Shown in pieces: positions 11,320-19,504 of a DNA stretch of 61,103 nucleotides. The stretch lies in the NCBI GenBank assembly GCA_002027195.1, contig MWJO01000039.1, positions 1-61,103 on the forward strand, written 5' to 3'. The translations under genes and the position numbers were made by a program. This DNA is from Streptomyces sp. GKU 895. Lineage in GTDB: Bacteria > Actinomycetota > Actinomycetes > Streptomycetales > Streptomycetaceae. The notes beneath the pieces were generated by a model that worked only from the letters and a program-made list of their open reading frames with translations, was not told where the DNA came from and did not search any database. The first letter of the stretch is position 1. Every line of letters starts with the position of its first letter.

Positions 11320-12381
11320 TTGACCGACCGCCTTGTCGACCCCAGCATCCCGCGCGACCTGCACGCGTTCATCGCCGCGCTGCCCAAGGCCGAACTGCAC
11401 GTCCATCACGTGGGCTCCGCCTCCCCCCGGATCGTCTCGGAACTGGCCGCGCGGCACGGCGACTCCAAGGTGCCCAGCGACCTGGAGGCCCTCGCCGACT
11501 ACTTCACCTTCACGGACTTCGCCCACTTCATCGAGGTGTACCTGTCCGTCGTCGACCTGATCCGCACGCCGGAGGACGTACGTCTGCTGACGTACGAAGT
11601 GGCCCGCGATCTGGCCCGGCAGCAGGTCCGCTACGCCGAGCTGACCATCACGCCGTACTCCTCGACCCGCCGCGGCATCGACGAGAAGGCGTTCATGGAG
11701 GCGATCGAGGACGCCCGCAAGGCGGCCGAGACCGAGTTCGGCACCGTACTGCGCTGGTGCTTCGACATCCCCGGCGAGGCGGGTCTCGCCGCCGCCGAGG
11801 AGACGACCCGGCTGGCCACCGACGACCGGCTGCGCCCCGAGGGCCTCGTCTCCTTCGGGCTCGGCGGCCCCGAGATCGGCGTCCCGCGCCCGCAGTTCAA
11901 GCCGTACTTCGACCGCGCGATCGCGGCCGGCCTGCGCTCCGTCCCGCACGCCGGTGAGACGACCGGCCCGGAGACGGTGTGGGACGCCCTCACCCACCTC
12001 CGCGCCGAGCGCATCGGGCACGGCACCAACTCCTTCCAGGACCCCAAGCTCCTCACCCACCTCGCCGAGGAGCGGATCCCGCTGGAGGTGTGCCCGACCT
12101 CCAACATCGCCACCCGCGCGGTGCGCACGCTCGACGAGCACCCGATCAAGGAGTTCGTGAAGGCCGGGATCGTCGTCACGATCAACTCCGACGACCCGCC
12201 CATGTTCGGCACCGACCTCAACAACGAGTACGCGGTGGCCGCCCGCCTCCTCGACCTCGACGAGCGCGGCCTGGCCGAACTGGCGAAGAACGCGGTGGAC
12301 GCCGCCTTCCTCGACGAGGCGGGCAAGGCGAGGATCAGGGACGAGATCGACACGTACACCGAGGCGTGGCTCGCCCCCTGA
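11320..12381 (+). CDS. Adenosine-deaminase-family enzyme, probable aminodeoxyfutalosine deaminase
   Basis: Zinc amidohydrolase of 353 aa from TTG 11320 with GGAGGAA four bases upstream. Metal and catalytic residues are visible: H27/H29 in LHVHHVG, H210 and E213 in HAGE, H234 in GHG, and D291/D292 in NSDDPP. The first motif is HVHHVGS, not the HLDG or HLEG of true adenosine deaminases. As I recall, related Streptomyces proteins in this genomic position deaminate 6-aminodeoxyfutalosine in the futalosine route to menaquinone. That assignment is inference; the family membership is clear. The GDPD gene follows 42 bases downstream on the same strand. Confidence 0.8.
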   Translation: MTDRLVDPSIPRDLHAFIAALPKAELHVHHVGSASPRIVSELAARHGDSKVPSDLEALADYFTFTDFAHFIEVYLSVVDLIRTPEDVRLLTYEVARDLARQQVRYAELTITPYSSTRRGIDEKAFMEAIEDARKAAETEFGTVLRWCFDIPGEAGLAAAEETTRLATDDRLRPEGLVSFGLGGPEIGVPRPQFKPYFDRAIAAGLRSVPHAGETTGPETVWDALTHLRAERIGHGTNSFQDPKLLTHLAEERIPLEVCPTSNIATRAVRTLDEHPIKEFVKAGIVVTINSDDPPMFGTDLNNEYAVAARLLDLDERGLAELAKNAVDAAFLDEAGKARIRDEIDTYTEAWLAP

Positions 12382-12423
12382 GCCGAGCGCACAGCACCCC
12401 GCCCCGCCCACCACAATGGGCCC

Positions 12424-13113
12424 ATGCAGAAGCTGACCGCAGTGGCCCATCGCGGCGACCCCTACCGCGTCCGTGAGAACACGCTCGACTCCCTGCGTTC
12501 CGCGCTCGACCTGGGCGCGGACGCCGTCGAGGTCGACGTACGCCTCACCAGGGACGGTGTCCCCGTGCTGCTGCACGACGTGACGCTGAAGCGGCTGTGG
12601 GAGCACGACCGGCCGCTGCTGTCCCTGTCGTCGGACGAGGTCCGCGGCCTCACGGACGGCAAGGTGCCGACCCTGCGGGAGGCGCTGGCCGCCGCCGACG
12701 GGGCCCGGCTCATGCTCGACCTGCCGGGCACGCCGGACGTGAAGGCGGCCCGCCGGGTGGTGGACGTCGTACGGGAGGCCGGGGCGGAGGACCGCGTCTA
12801 CTACTGCGCGGGCGCCCCGGCCATGCTCGCCGTACGCGCCGCGGACCCGGCCGCGGAGATCGCACTCACCTGGACGTCCCTGGCCCCGCCGCGCGCCACG
12901 CTGGTGGACGCGGTCCGCCCCCGTTGGCTCAACTACCGCTTCCCCCTGGTCGACAAGGCCCTCGCCGAGCGGGTCCACCGCGACGGCCTGCTGCTCTCGG
13001 TCTGGACCCCCGACACGGTCCGCTCGATGCGCCGCCTGATCGCCGCGGGCGTCGACTCGATCACGACGAACCGCATCGACGCCCTCTGCACCCTGCGCGA
13101 CCTGCACGCGTGA
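12424..13113 (+). CDS. Glycerophosphodiester phosphodiesterase
   Basis: GDPD-family TIM-barrel enzyme (229 aa) that hydrolyses glycerophosphodiesters to glycerol-3-phosphate and an alcohol. Catalytic and Ca-binding residues are in place: H9-R10 in AHRGDPYRVRENTL, E36 and D38 in AVEVDVRLTRDG, and H51 in VLLHDVTL. The C-terminal barrel strand reads GVDSITTNRIDAL. There is no signal peptide, so it is cytoplasmic. It is probably co-transcribed with the upstream deaminase gene (42 bp gap). Confidence 0.92.
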   Translation: MQKLTAVAHRGDPYRVRENTLDSLRSALDLGADAVEVDVRLTRDGVPVLLHDVTLKRLWEHDRPLLSLSSDEVRGLTDGKVPTLREALAAADGARLMLDLPGTPDVKAARRVVDVVREAGAEDRVYYCAGAPAMLAVRAADPAAEIALTWTSLAPPRATLVDAVRPRWLNYRFPLVDKALAERVHRDGLLLSVWTPDTVRSMRRLIAAGVDSITTNRIDALCTLRDLHA

Positions 13114-13277
13114 GCGTTGCCCCTAGGGGAAACCCCGAGCAACTCCAGTCTCCACAAGGGAAGTTGCTGAGGGACACATCGGGGGCGGGTGCCCTCCTCG
13201 CCGACGATCCGGGCACGACCGTAACCGCAGCATGATCATCACGGTCACCCCGTCGCCACCCACCCTGGAGCCGCCCC

Positions 13278-14402
13278 GTGTCCGCCCTTCACCGCAGAAC
13301 GTTCCTCACCGCTTCCCTCGCCCTCGGCCTGGGCGCCGCCACCGGCAGCCTGGCCGCACCCGCCGCCGCGCACAGCTCCGCCGCCCCGGACGCCGCAGCC
13401 CTGCGTGCCGCCATCGCCGGTCTCCCCGACGAGGACGCGACCGCCGCGCTCGTGCGGATCGGCGGCCGGGACGGCAGTTGGCGGGGCAGCTCCGGTGTGC
13501 ACGACCTGGAGAGCGGACGGGCGGCCGACCCGAGGGCTCGGTTCCGGGCCGGGTCGACGACGAAGGTCGTCACCGCGGCCACCGCCCTGCACCTGGCCGC
13601 CGAGCGCCGCCTCGACCTCGACACCCCGGTCCAGCGCTACCTGCCGGGCCTGTTCACCGCCGCCTTCGACCCGATCTCCGTACGGCAGTTGCTCAACCAC
13701 ACGAGCGGCATCAAGCCGGGCGACGGCTTCGACGACCCGTACGCCCACCGCTTCGACACCCTGCCCCCGCAGCGGGTCGTGGCGTCGGCGATCGCGAAGG
13801 GCCCGGACTTCACGCCGGGGACCCAGCAGCGGTACCTCAACATCGGCTACACCATCCTCGGCCTGCTGATCGAGAAGGTGACCGGACGCCCGTACGCCGC
13901 CGAGGCCACCCGGTGCGTACTGCGCCCGGCCGGGATGCACGACACGTACTTCCCCGGCACCGACCCCCGCATCCACGGCCCGCACAACCGCGGCTACCAG
14001 CGGATGACGGCGGCGGACGGGACGACGCGCCTCGTCGACGTCACGGAGTGGAACCAGGCGGACCGTTTCGCGGCCGGCGACATGATCTCGACGACCGCGG
14101 ACCTGGAGCGGCTGCTCCACGCGCTGTTCCGGGGACGGATCCTGCCGGGGCCGCAGCTGGAAGAGATGTTCACGGTCCCGGCGGACATCGAGGGGGCGGC
14201 CTTCAGCGCCGGGCTGCAGCGCAGGGCGGTCGGCGACCGGGTCTACTGGTGCAAGACCGGGGCCCGTTACGGCTACAGCACCGCGCTCGCCGCGACCCGC
14301 GATCTGCGCCGCACCATCGTCTACTCGGTGGGCGACACCGACGCCAAGGACGAGTCCTCGAACCCGGTCATCGACCGGATCGTCGCGGCGGCCGTCAAGT
14401 AG
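13278..14402 (+). CDS. Exported serine hydrolase (beta-lactamase / DD-peptidase family)
   Basis: 374 residues from GTG 13278. A signal with a twin-arginine-like start (HRRTFLTASLALGLG) and an Ala-rich cleavage region to about residue 31 predicts export. Active-site motifs of the class C / DD-carboxypeptidase fold are present: S93-T-T-K96, Y186-L-N188, HTSG at 141-144, and CKTG near residue 318 (KTG box). Substrate (D-alanyl peptide, ester or other) cannot be told from the sequence. A 164 bp gap separates it from the GDPD gene. Its 3' end overlaps the convergent membrane-protein gene by 8 bp. Confidence 0.9.
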   Translation: MSALHRRTFLTASLALGLGAATGSLAAPAAAHSSAAPDAAALRAAIAGLPDEDATAALVRIGGRDGSWRGSSGVHDLESGRAADPRARFRAGSTTKVVTAATALHLAAERRLDLDTPVQRYLPGLFTAAFDPISVRQLLNHTSGIKPGDGFDDPYAHRFDTLPPQRVVASAIAKGPDFTPGTQQRYLNIGYTILGLLIEKVTGRPYAAEATRCVLRPAGMHDTYFPGTDPRIHGPHNRGYQRMTAADGTTRLVDVTEWNQADRFAAGDMISTTADLERLLHALFRGRILPGPQLEEMFTVPADIEGAAFSAGLQRRAVGDRVYWCKTGARYGYSTALAATRDLRRTIVYSVGDTDAKDESSNPVIDRIVAAAVK

Positions 14403-14910
14403 CGAGCGCCGGTACGGGGGTCGCGCCGGTCAGCGCCTCGAGGCGCTTGATCTTCTTCCGTACGACGTACAGCGGTACGACCCCGAAGACCCCGAACGCC
14501 ATGTCGAGCACGCTCCACCAGAACGGGATGCCACGGATCGGTCCGCAGACCAGCGCGAGCGGGACGATGCCGGCGCAGGCGATCATCCCGAACTCGACGA
14601 CCCAGATGTTGCGCACCGGATCGCGGTAGGGGCCGTAGAAGGCGACCGCGATGACGAGGTGCGCGAAGGCCAGCCAGTCGGTGCCGTAGAGGAGGAAGGG
14701 GTAGTCGGTGTCGGCGGTGTCGAGTCCCTGGCGGACCCGGGTGATCCAGTCCGTCAGGGCGTCGGGCGCGGGCACATGCGTCAGCAGTTCCTCGGTCCAG
14801 CGCAGTTCGTGGACGAGCGGGAAGGCCGTGGCGCCGCTGAGCACCAGGCAGATGACGAAGAGGACCAACCAGGCACGGATGCCCCTGAGCAGGGCGGCTC
14901 TGTCGCTCAT
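14395..14910 (-). CDS. Integral membrane protein, four predicted helices
   Basis: 171 residues of unrecognised family. Hydrophobic segments lie at about 13-31 (AWLVLFVICLVLSGATAF), 77-93, 102-124 (WVVEFGMIACAGIVPLALVC) and 130-149. The motif LRWTEELLTHVPAPDALTDW lies between the first two, and the tail is basic (VRKKIKRLE). It could belong to a small uncharacterised membrane family of Streptomyces; no catalytic motif is visible. ATG 14910 is preceded by a GGAG-like site in the minus direction (CGCTCCTCCC on the plus strand). Confidence 0.75.
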   Translation of the reverse strand: MSDRAALLRGIRAWLVLFVICLVLSGATAFPLVHELRWTEELLTHVPAPDALTDWITRVRQGLDTADTDYPFLLYGTDWLAFAHLVIAVAFYGPYRDPVRNIWVVEFGMIACAGIVPLALVCGPIRGIPFWWSVLDMAFGVFGVVPLYVVRKKIKRLEALTGATPVPALAT

Positions 14911-14953
14911 GGGAGGAGCGTACGCCTGAAGTTGAACATGTTCAAAAAGCGTT

Positions 14954-15364
14954 TCAGGGGGTCGCCCCGGGCGCGGACGGCACGGCGGTCGGCACGCTCC
15001 CCGAGGGCACCGCGCTGGGCGAGGGGAGGGGGGTCCCGGCCGGTTCGGACGGCACCGCGGAGTCGCTCGGCGGGCTGCTCGCAGGAGGGGACGCGGGGAC
15101 GCTCGCGGGCGGCGGCGCGAGCGGGACCGTGGGAGCGACGGGGGCGCCGGAATCCGCCTGGCGCAACGGCAGTACGACGAGAGCGGCGACGGCGCACACC
15201 AGTCCCACCCCGGCGGCGGCCCGCAGCAGCTTGCGCCGGGCGGCGCCCCGCCGGACGGCCTCGTAGCGCCCGGGCGGCGGGCCGAGATACTCGGCCTCGG
15301 GACGCAGGATCACGGCGATCGGGTCGTCGTCGAGGTTCGGGCCGTCGTCAGCTGGTGTGATCAA
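14954..15364 (-). CDS. Single-pass membrane protein with Pro/Ser-rich outer tail, possible anti-sigma-like partner
   Basis: 136 residues: a short charged cytoplasmic head (1-43), a transmembrane helix at about 46-67 (LLRAAAGVGLVCAVAALVVL), and an extracytoplasmic tail almost wholly Pro, Ser, Ala and Val. It overlaps the ECF sigma gene upstream by 17 bp, so the two are probably co-translated. Position and topology fit a regulator of the sigma factor. However, the usual zinc anti-sigma motif (HxxxCxxC) is absent and the head is shorter than a typical anti-sigma domain, so that role is only a suggestion. Confidence 0.75.
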   Translation of the reverse strand: MITPADDGPNLDDDPIAVILRPEAEYLGPPPGRYEAVRRGAARRKLLRAAAGVGLVCAVAALVVLPLRQADSGAPVAPTVPLAPPPASVPASPPASSPPSDSAVPSEPAGTPLPSPSAVPSGSVPTAVPSAPGATP

Positions 15365-15839
15365 GACTCCTCCTCAGGTGGGCGCGGAGCAGTTCGCGGG
15401 CCGCGTGGAGGTCGGCCTTGACGGTTCCTTCCTTGCGTCCGGTCAGCAGCGCCACCTCCCGGACGGGCATGTCGGCGTAGTAGTGCAGGAGGATCGGGAC
15501 GCGCAGGCGTTCCGGCAGCGACTGGACGAGCAACCGTACCGAGGGGTCGGCCTGTTCGGGCCGGGGGCTGAGCTCGGCCTCCGTGGTCGCGCGCCGCACG
15601 GCCCGGCGCTCGCGCTCCAGCTTGCGCCAGTGGTCGCGGACGAGGTTGGCCGTGGTGACGTAGAGGAAGCCCTGCGGTTCGTCCACCGCGGTCCAGCGCG
15701 CCCACAGTCTGGTGAACGCCTCCGAGGCGATCTCGTGGGCCGTCTCGTCGTCGTCGACCAGCCGACGGCACCAGCCGGCGAGGCGCGGATAGAGCGCGGC
15801 GAACAGCTCGGACGCCGCCTTCTCTCGGGACCGTTTCAA
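15348..15839 (-). CDS. ECF RNA polymerase sigma factor (SigE-like family)
   Basis: 163 residues with sigma region 2 (DDDETAHEIASEAFTRLWAR, then DEPQGFLYVTTANLVRDHWR) and region 4 (LPERLRVPILLHYYADMPV, then ALLTGRKEGTVKADLHAAR). Region 1.1 and region 3 are absent, as in ECF factors. ATG 15839 was kept because the product begins at the expected distance from region 2. It overlaps the next gene in the same direction by 17 bp. Upstream on the same strand are a sortase and its probable substrate, which may belong to its regulon. Confidence 0.9.
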   Translation of the reverse strand: MKRSREKAASELFAALYPRLAGWCRRLVDDDETAHEIASEAFTRLWARWTAVDEPQGFLYVTTANLVRDHWRKLERERRAVRRATTEAELSPRPEQADPSVRLLVQSLPERLRVPILLHYYADMPVREVALLTGRKEGTVKADLHAARELLRAHLRRSLDHTS

Positions 15840-15924
15840 CGTTCTCCAGTGCGTGGGGGGTTCATGGGTGAAGACCCCGCCCCGTCGGCACGCGTTCCGA
15901 CGGGGCGGGATCCGGCGGCCCCGG

Positions 15925-16559
15925 TCAACGACCGGTGGCGCTCACCGCGGCGAAGACGATCACGTTGTCGGCGTATCCGTCGCCGGTCCGCGGGCCCCCG
16001 CAGGTGATGAGGCGCAGCTCGGGCCGGTCGACGTCGCCGTACACCTCGTGGGTCGGGAAGTCGGCCTTGGCGACGGTGCGTACGGCGGTGACGGCGAAGA
16101 CGGCCGCGGTGCCGTCCTTCAGCGTCGCCGTGATCCGGTCGCCGCGGCGCAGGGCCGCGAGGTGCCGGAAGACGCCGTCGCCGTAGGACCCGACCGTGAC
16201 ATGGCCGAGGATCACCGAGGGTCCGGTCCGTCCCGGCACCGGCGAGTGCTCGTACCAGCCGGCCCGGTCGTGCGCCGTGATCGGCGGCACCTGGACGGTG
16301 CCGTCCGGGGCGAGGCCCAGCCGGAGGACCGGGGTGTCGACCCCGATGGCCGGTATCCGCAGCCGCACCGGCGCCGAACGCCCGCTCCGCGCGGCCGACG
16401 TGCCGGCGGGCGTCGACGCGACCGCGGGCGTCGAGGTGCCGACGGGTGTCGAGGTGGCCGAGGTGCGGACTCCCGTCCCCGGCTCCCGGACCGCCGCAGC
16501 CCACGAGCAGCGCGGCCGGGGCCGCGAGCGCGAAGCCACGCCGCGAGACGCGGACTCAC
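15925..16559 (-). pseudogene. Class F sortase, frameshifted N-terminus
   Basis: The C-terminal catalytic domain is clear: RLRIPAIGVDTPVLRLGL, the catalytic His in VILGHVTV and the catalytic Cys in LITCGG, followed by YADNVIVFA. It ends at 15925. The N-terminus is scattered over three frames. GTG 16559 overlaps the stop of the upstream gene (GTGA). A frame change near 16541 gives a lipobox-like GFALAAPAALLVGCGG. Another near 16471 gives the Thr/Ser-rich linker leading to the catalytic domain. Both changes equal two missing bases or one extra. The enzyme would be membrane-attached and transpeptidate surface proteins. Probably a functional gene with sequence errors. Confidence 0.8.
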
Positions 16560-16933
16560 GCCCCGCTCGCCCGCCGACGCCGTACGACGAAGGCGGCACC
16601 GCCACCGACGCACGACCGCCGCGGCCGCACCGCCACCGACGAGACCACCCTTGCCGTCCGAGGACGGGGCCGTCACTCCGGTGTTCGGCGCCCCGCTGGG
16701 CACGCGGAGACCTGGGCGCCGGGCGCCTCACTCGGAGCGGCGGTCGGCGCGGCGCTCGGTTCGGCGCTGGCCGCGGCACTCGGTGCGGCGCTGGGCACGG
16801 CGGTCGGCTCCGCGCTGGGCTCGCCCGGTGCGCTGGGCACGGGACTCGGCGTCGCGTCGGCGACGGCGGGCGCCGCACCCGTCAGCACGGCCGCACAGAC
16901 AAGTGCCGCGACGCCCAGGACAGTTGTACGCAT
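16556..16933 (-). pseudogene. Secreted Pro/Ser-rich protein with PNTG sorting-like signal, frameshifted
   Basis: ATG 16933 has a strong AGGGGAG site. A signal peptide (VLGVAALVCAAVLTGAAPAVA) is followed by a Pro/Ser/Ala/Glu repeat region. After a one-base frame change near 16703 the protein reads VPSGAPNTGVTAPSSDGKGG and a hydrophobic helix (GLVGGGAAAAVV). After a second change near 16611 it ends GGGAAFVVRRRRASGA. This is the layout of a sortase substrate: motif, membrane helix, Arg tail, with PNTG in place of LPXTG. Its stop overlaps the class F sortase start by 4 bp, so it is probably that enzyme's dedicated substrate. About 125 residues if repaired. Confidence 0.7.
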
Positions 16934-17061
16934 GGATGACTCCCCTTGCTCGGTCCGTCCGCCCGTCGGTCGGGCGGGGTGACGGATCGAGCGGAGAGAC
17001 GAGGCAGCGGCGGGGCGCGTTGTAAAGAGATGGCAAAGTCGCCGAGGCGGGATCGCGGGAC

Positions 17062-18252
17062 CTACAGCCCCACGATCGCGTTCCACCTCTTGGAGAACTC
17101 CACCCGTTCCGTGGACGTGATGTCGCGGGCGATCACCAGCCGCCGGCGCATCTCGTCGTCGGGGAAGATCAGCGTGTTCTCGGCCAGTGCGGCCGTCTCC
17201 TCGTCCTTGGCGGAGGCGAGGACGTCCCGCGCGGCCGGTACCGGGCAGACGTAGTTGACCCAGGCGGCGAGTTCCGCGGCGACCTCGGGGTCGTAGTAGT
17301 GGTCGACGAGCCGTTCGGCGTTGGCCTTGTGGCTCGCGCGGTCGGGGATCATCAGGGAGTCCGACCAGAGTTCGGCGCCCTCCTCGGGGACGACGAAGCG
17401 GATGTCGGGGTTGTCGGCCCGGAGCTGGATGACGTCGCCGGAGTACGCCTGGCAGGCGAGGACGTCTCCGCTGACGAGGTCCTTGGTGTAGTCGTTCCCG
17501 GTGAAGCGGCGGATCTGGCCGTTGCGCACGTACTTCTCGACCTGGTCGCAGACGGTGTGGAAGTCGTCGGCGGTCCACTTCCCGATGTCCACGCCGTTGC
17601 CCTGCATCAGCAGCGCGAACGCCTCGTCGAGGCCGGACAGCAGGGTCACCCTGCCCTTGAGGTCGCTGTCCCACAGCTCGGAGACGTGCCGTATCTCGCG
17701 TCCGAGGCGGCGGTGGTCGTAGGCGATGCCGGTGATGCCCGACTGCCAGGGGACGGTGTGCTTGCGGCCCGGGTCGAAGGCGGGGGAACGGAGCAGCGGG
17801 TCGAGATACCGGGTGACGTTCGGCTGGTTGGCCCGGTCCATCTCCTGGACCCAGCCGAGGCGGACGAAGCGCGCGCACATCCAGTCGCTCATGACGATGA
17901 GGTCGCGGTCGGTCGACTGGTGGTTCATCAGTGCGGGGCTGATCTTGCCGAAGAACTCGTCGTTGTCGTTGATCTCCTCGACGTAGTCGACGGAGATGCC
18001 GGTCTCCTTCCCGAACGCCTCCAGCGTCGGCCGCTTCGTCGTGTCGTCGTCGTCCGTGTCGATGTACAGCGGCCAGTTCGCCCAGCTCAGCCGCTTGTCG
18101 GTGGCGGAACGGTCGGGAACCGCGCGGTCCCCGGCGGACACGTACGCGGCGGGCACACCGCACCCGGCGAGGGCGCCCAGCGCCGCGGTGCCGCCGAGTG
18201 CGCGCAGCAGGGAACGGCGGGTGGGGCGGGGCGTCTGCAAGGGGAGAGGCAT
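17062..18252 (-). CDS. PotD-like polyamine ABC-transporter substrate-binding lipoprotein
   Basis: 396 residues from ATG 18252. The N-terminus combines a twin-arginine-like start (TRRSLLRALGG) with a lipobox LAGC. The mature part has PotD/PotF features: LSWANWPLYIDTDDDD, a EFFGKISPALM segment, and VPWQSGITGIAYD. Expected ligand is putrescine or spermidine. No permease or ATPase gene is adjacent, so it is an orphan here or works with a transporter encoded elsewhere. The nearby aldehyde dehydrogenase and aminotransferase (20.9-24.4 kb) fit a polyamine catabolic context. Confidence 0.85.
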   Translation of the reverse strand: MPLPLQTPRPTRRSLLRALGGTAALGALAGCGVPAAYVSAGDRAVPDRSATDKRLSWANWPLYIDTDDDDTTKRPTLEAFGKETGISVDYVEEINDNDEFFGKISPALMNHQSTDRDLIVMSDWMCARFVRLGWVQEMDRANQPNVTRYLDPLLRSPAFDPGRKHTVPWQSGITGIAYDHRRLGREIRHVSELWDSDLKGRVTLLSGLDEAFALLMQGNGVDIGKWTADDFHTVCDQVEKYVRNGQIRRFTGNDYTKDLVSGDVLACQAYSGDVIQLRADNPDIRFVVPEEGAELWSDSLMIPDRASHKANAERLVDHYYDPEVAAELAAWVNYVCPVPAARDVLASAKDEETAALAENTLIFPDDEMRRRLVIARDITSTERVEFSKRWNAIVGL

Positions 18253-18334
18253 TCCGGCAGCATGCCGCGCCCGGCCGCGGACGGACAATCGACGCTGCGT
18301 CGAGCCGTGCCGGGCACAGCGGACACCCTGTCGA

Positions 18335-19504
18335 TCACGCGTTCACAGGGGCCCTCGGACCGGAGGGCACGTACGCGGGCAGTACGACCTCCACCACCAG
18401 CCCGCCCCGCGGCCTCGTCCTGGCCAGCACCCGCCCACCGTGCGCGGCGACGACCGCCGCGACGATGGACAGGCCGAGCCCGTGCCCGTCCCGCTTCCGT
18501 ACCCGTTCGGGCCCGAGTCGCCGGAACGGCCGGAACAGCCCCGCGGCCTGGTCCGCCGCGATCACCGGCCCGCTGTTCTCGATCCGCAGCCCGGGCCGTC
18601 CCGCCGCGTCCGTCCCCGTCCACACACTCATCCAACTCGCCTCCCCCTCAGGCAGGTTGTGGCGCACGGCATTGTCGGTGAGATTGACGACCAGTCGCTC
18701 GACGAGCTGCCGGTCGCCGAGCACGGGGGCGGGGTCGAGCCGCGCCTCGACCTTCACACCCGCATCGGGCAGCCGCTCCCGTACGACCTCCGCGAGGTCC
18801 ACGAACTCCTGCCGCTCCAGCCCGCGTTGACTGCGGGCCAGCGTCAACAGCGCGTCGATCAGCCGCTCCTGCTCCTGCCCGGCCGCCCGCACCCGCAGCA
18901 GCGCCGCTCGCAGGGAGTCGGCGGAGGCCTCGGGGTCGGCCAGCGTCACGTCGACGATCGTCTGCTGGAGGGTGAGCGGGGTACGCAGTTCGTGCGAGGC
19001 GTTGGCGACGAAGCTCTTCTGCGCCTCGAAGGCCCCTTCCAGCCTGGCCAGCACGGCGTCGAAGGTGTCGGCCATCGCCTTCAGCTCGTCGTCGGGCCCG
19101 GCCACCGCGAGCCGTTCGTGCAGGTTGTCGGCGGAGATCCGGCGGGCGGCGGAGATCATGGTGCGCAGCGGCGCGAGCACCCGCCCGGCCATCAGCCAGC
19201 CGAGGGCCACCGAGGCCAGCGCCATCACCGCCAGGGCGACACAGCCCTTGACGAGCAGTTCGTGCAGCTGGTCGGAACGGACCGCCTCCACCACGGCGTT
19301 GACGGCCGGCGGATCGAGCGTGCCGGGCTCGCCGGCCGGCACCGGGCCCTGCCCCTCGCCGGAAGCGAGCGTCCTGCCCGCCTTCGAACTCGCGGCGAGG
19401 ACATAGGTGAACCCCAGGAGCAGTGCCCCGGCCACCACGAACAGGGCGCTGTACAGCAGGGTGAGGCGCCGGCGGATGCTGCGCGGCCCGCGGACGCGCG
19501 TCAC
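18335..19504 (-). CDS. Sensor histidine kinase
   Basis: 389 residues. The GTG start at 19504 overlaps the response-regulator stop (GTGA), indicating translational coupling. Transmembrane helices lie at about 15-37 and 87-107, separated by an extracytoplasmic loop of about 50 residues that would sense the signal. HAMP follows (107-160), then the H box SHELRTPL with phospho-acceptor H171, N box LTDNAVRHN and G box DGHGLGLSI. It partners with the OmpR-type regulator immediately upstream. The ligand is unknown; the divergent small secreted protein is a plausible target or sensor partner. Confidence 0.92.
   Translation of the reverse strand: MTRVRGPRSIRRRLTLLYSALFVVAGALLLGFTYVLAASSKAGRTLASGEGQGPVPAGEPGTLDPPAVNAVVEAVRSDQLHELLVKGCVALAVMALASVALGWLMAGRVLAPLRTMISAARRISADNLHERLAVAGPDDELKAMADTFDAVLARLEGAFEAQKSFVANASHELRTPLTLQQTIVDVTLADPEASADSLRAALLRVRAAGQEQERLIDALLTLARSQRGLERQEFVDLAEVVRERLPDAGVKVEARLDPAPVLGDRQLVERLVVNLTDNAVRHNLPEGEASWMSVWTGTDAAGRPGLRIENSGPVIAADQAAGLFRPFRRLGPERVRKRDGHGLGLSIVAAVVAAHGGRVLARTRPRGGLVVEVVLPAYVPSGPRAPVNA

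Noticed and set aside
11260..13107. Minus-strand frame spanning the deaminase and GDPD genes
   Set aside because: It crosses two well-supported plus-strand genes and has no recognisable domain.
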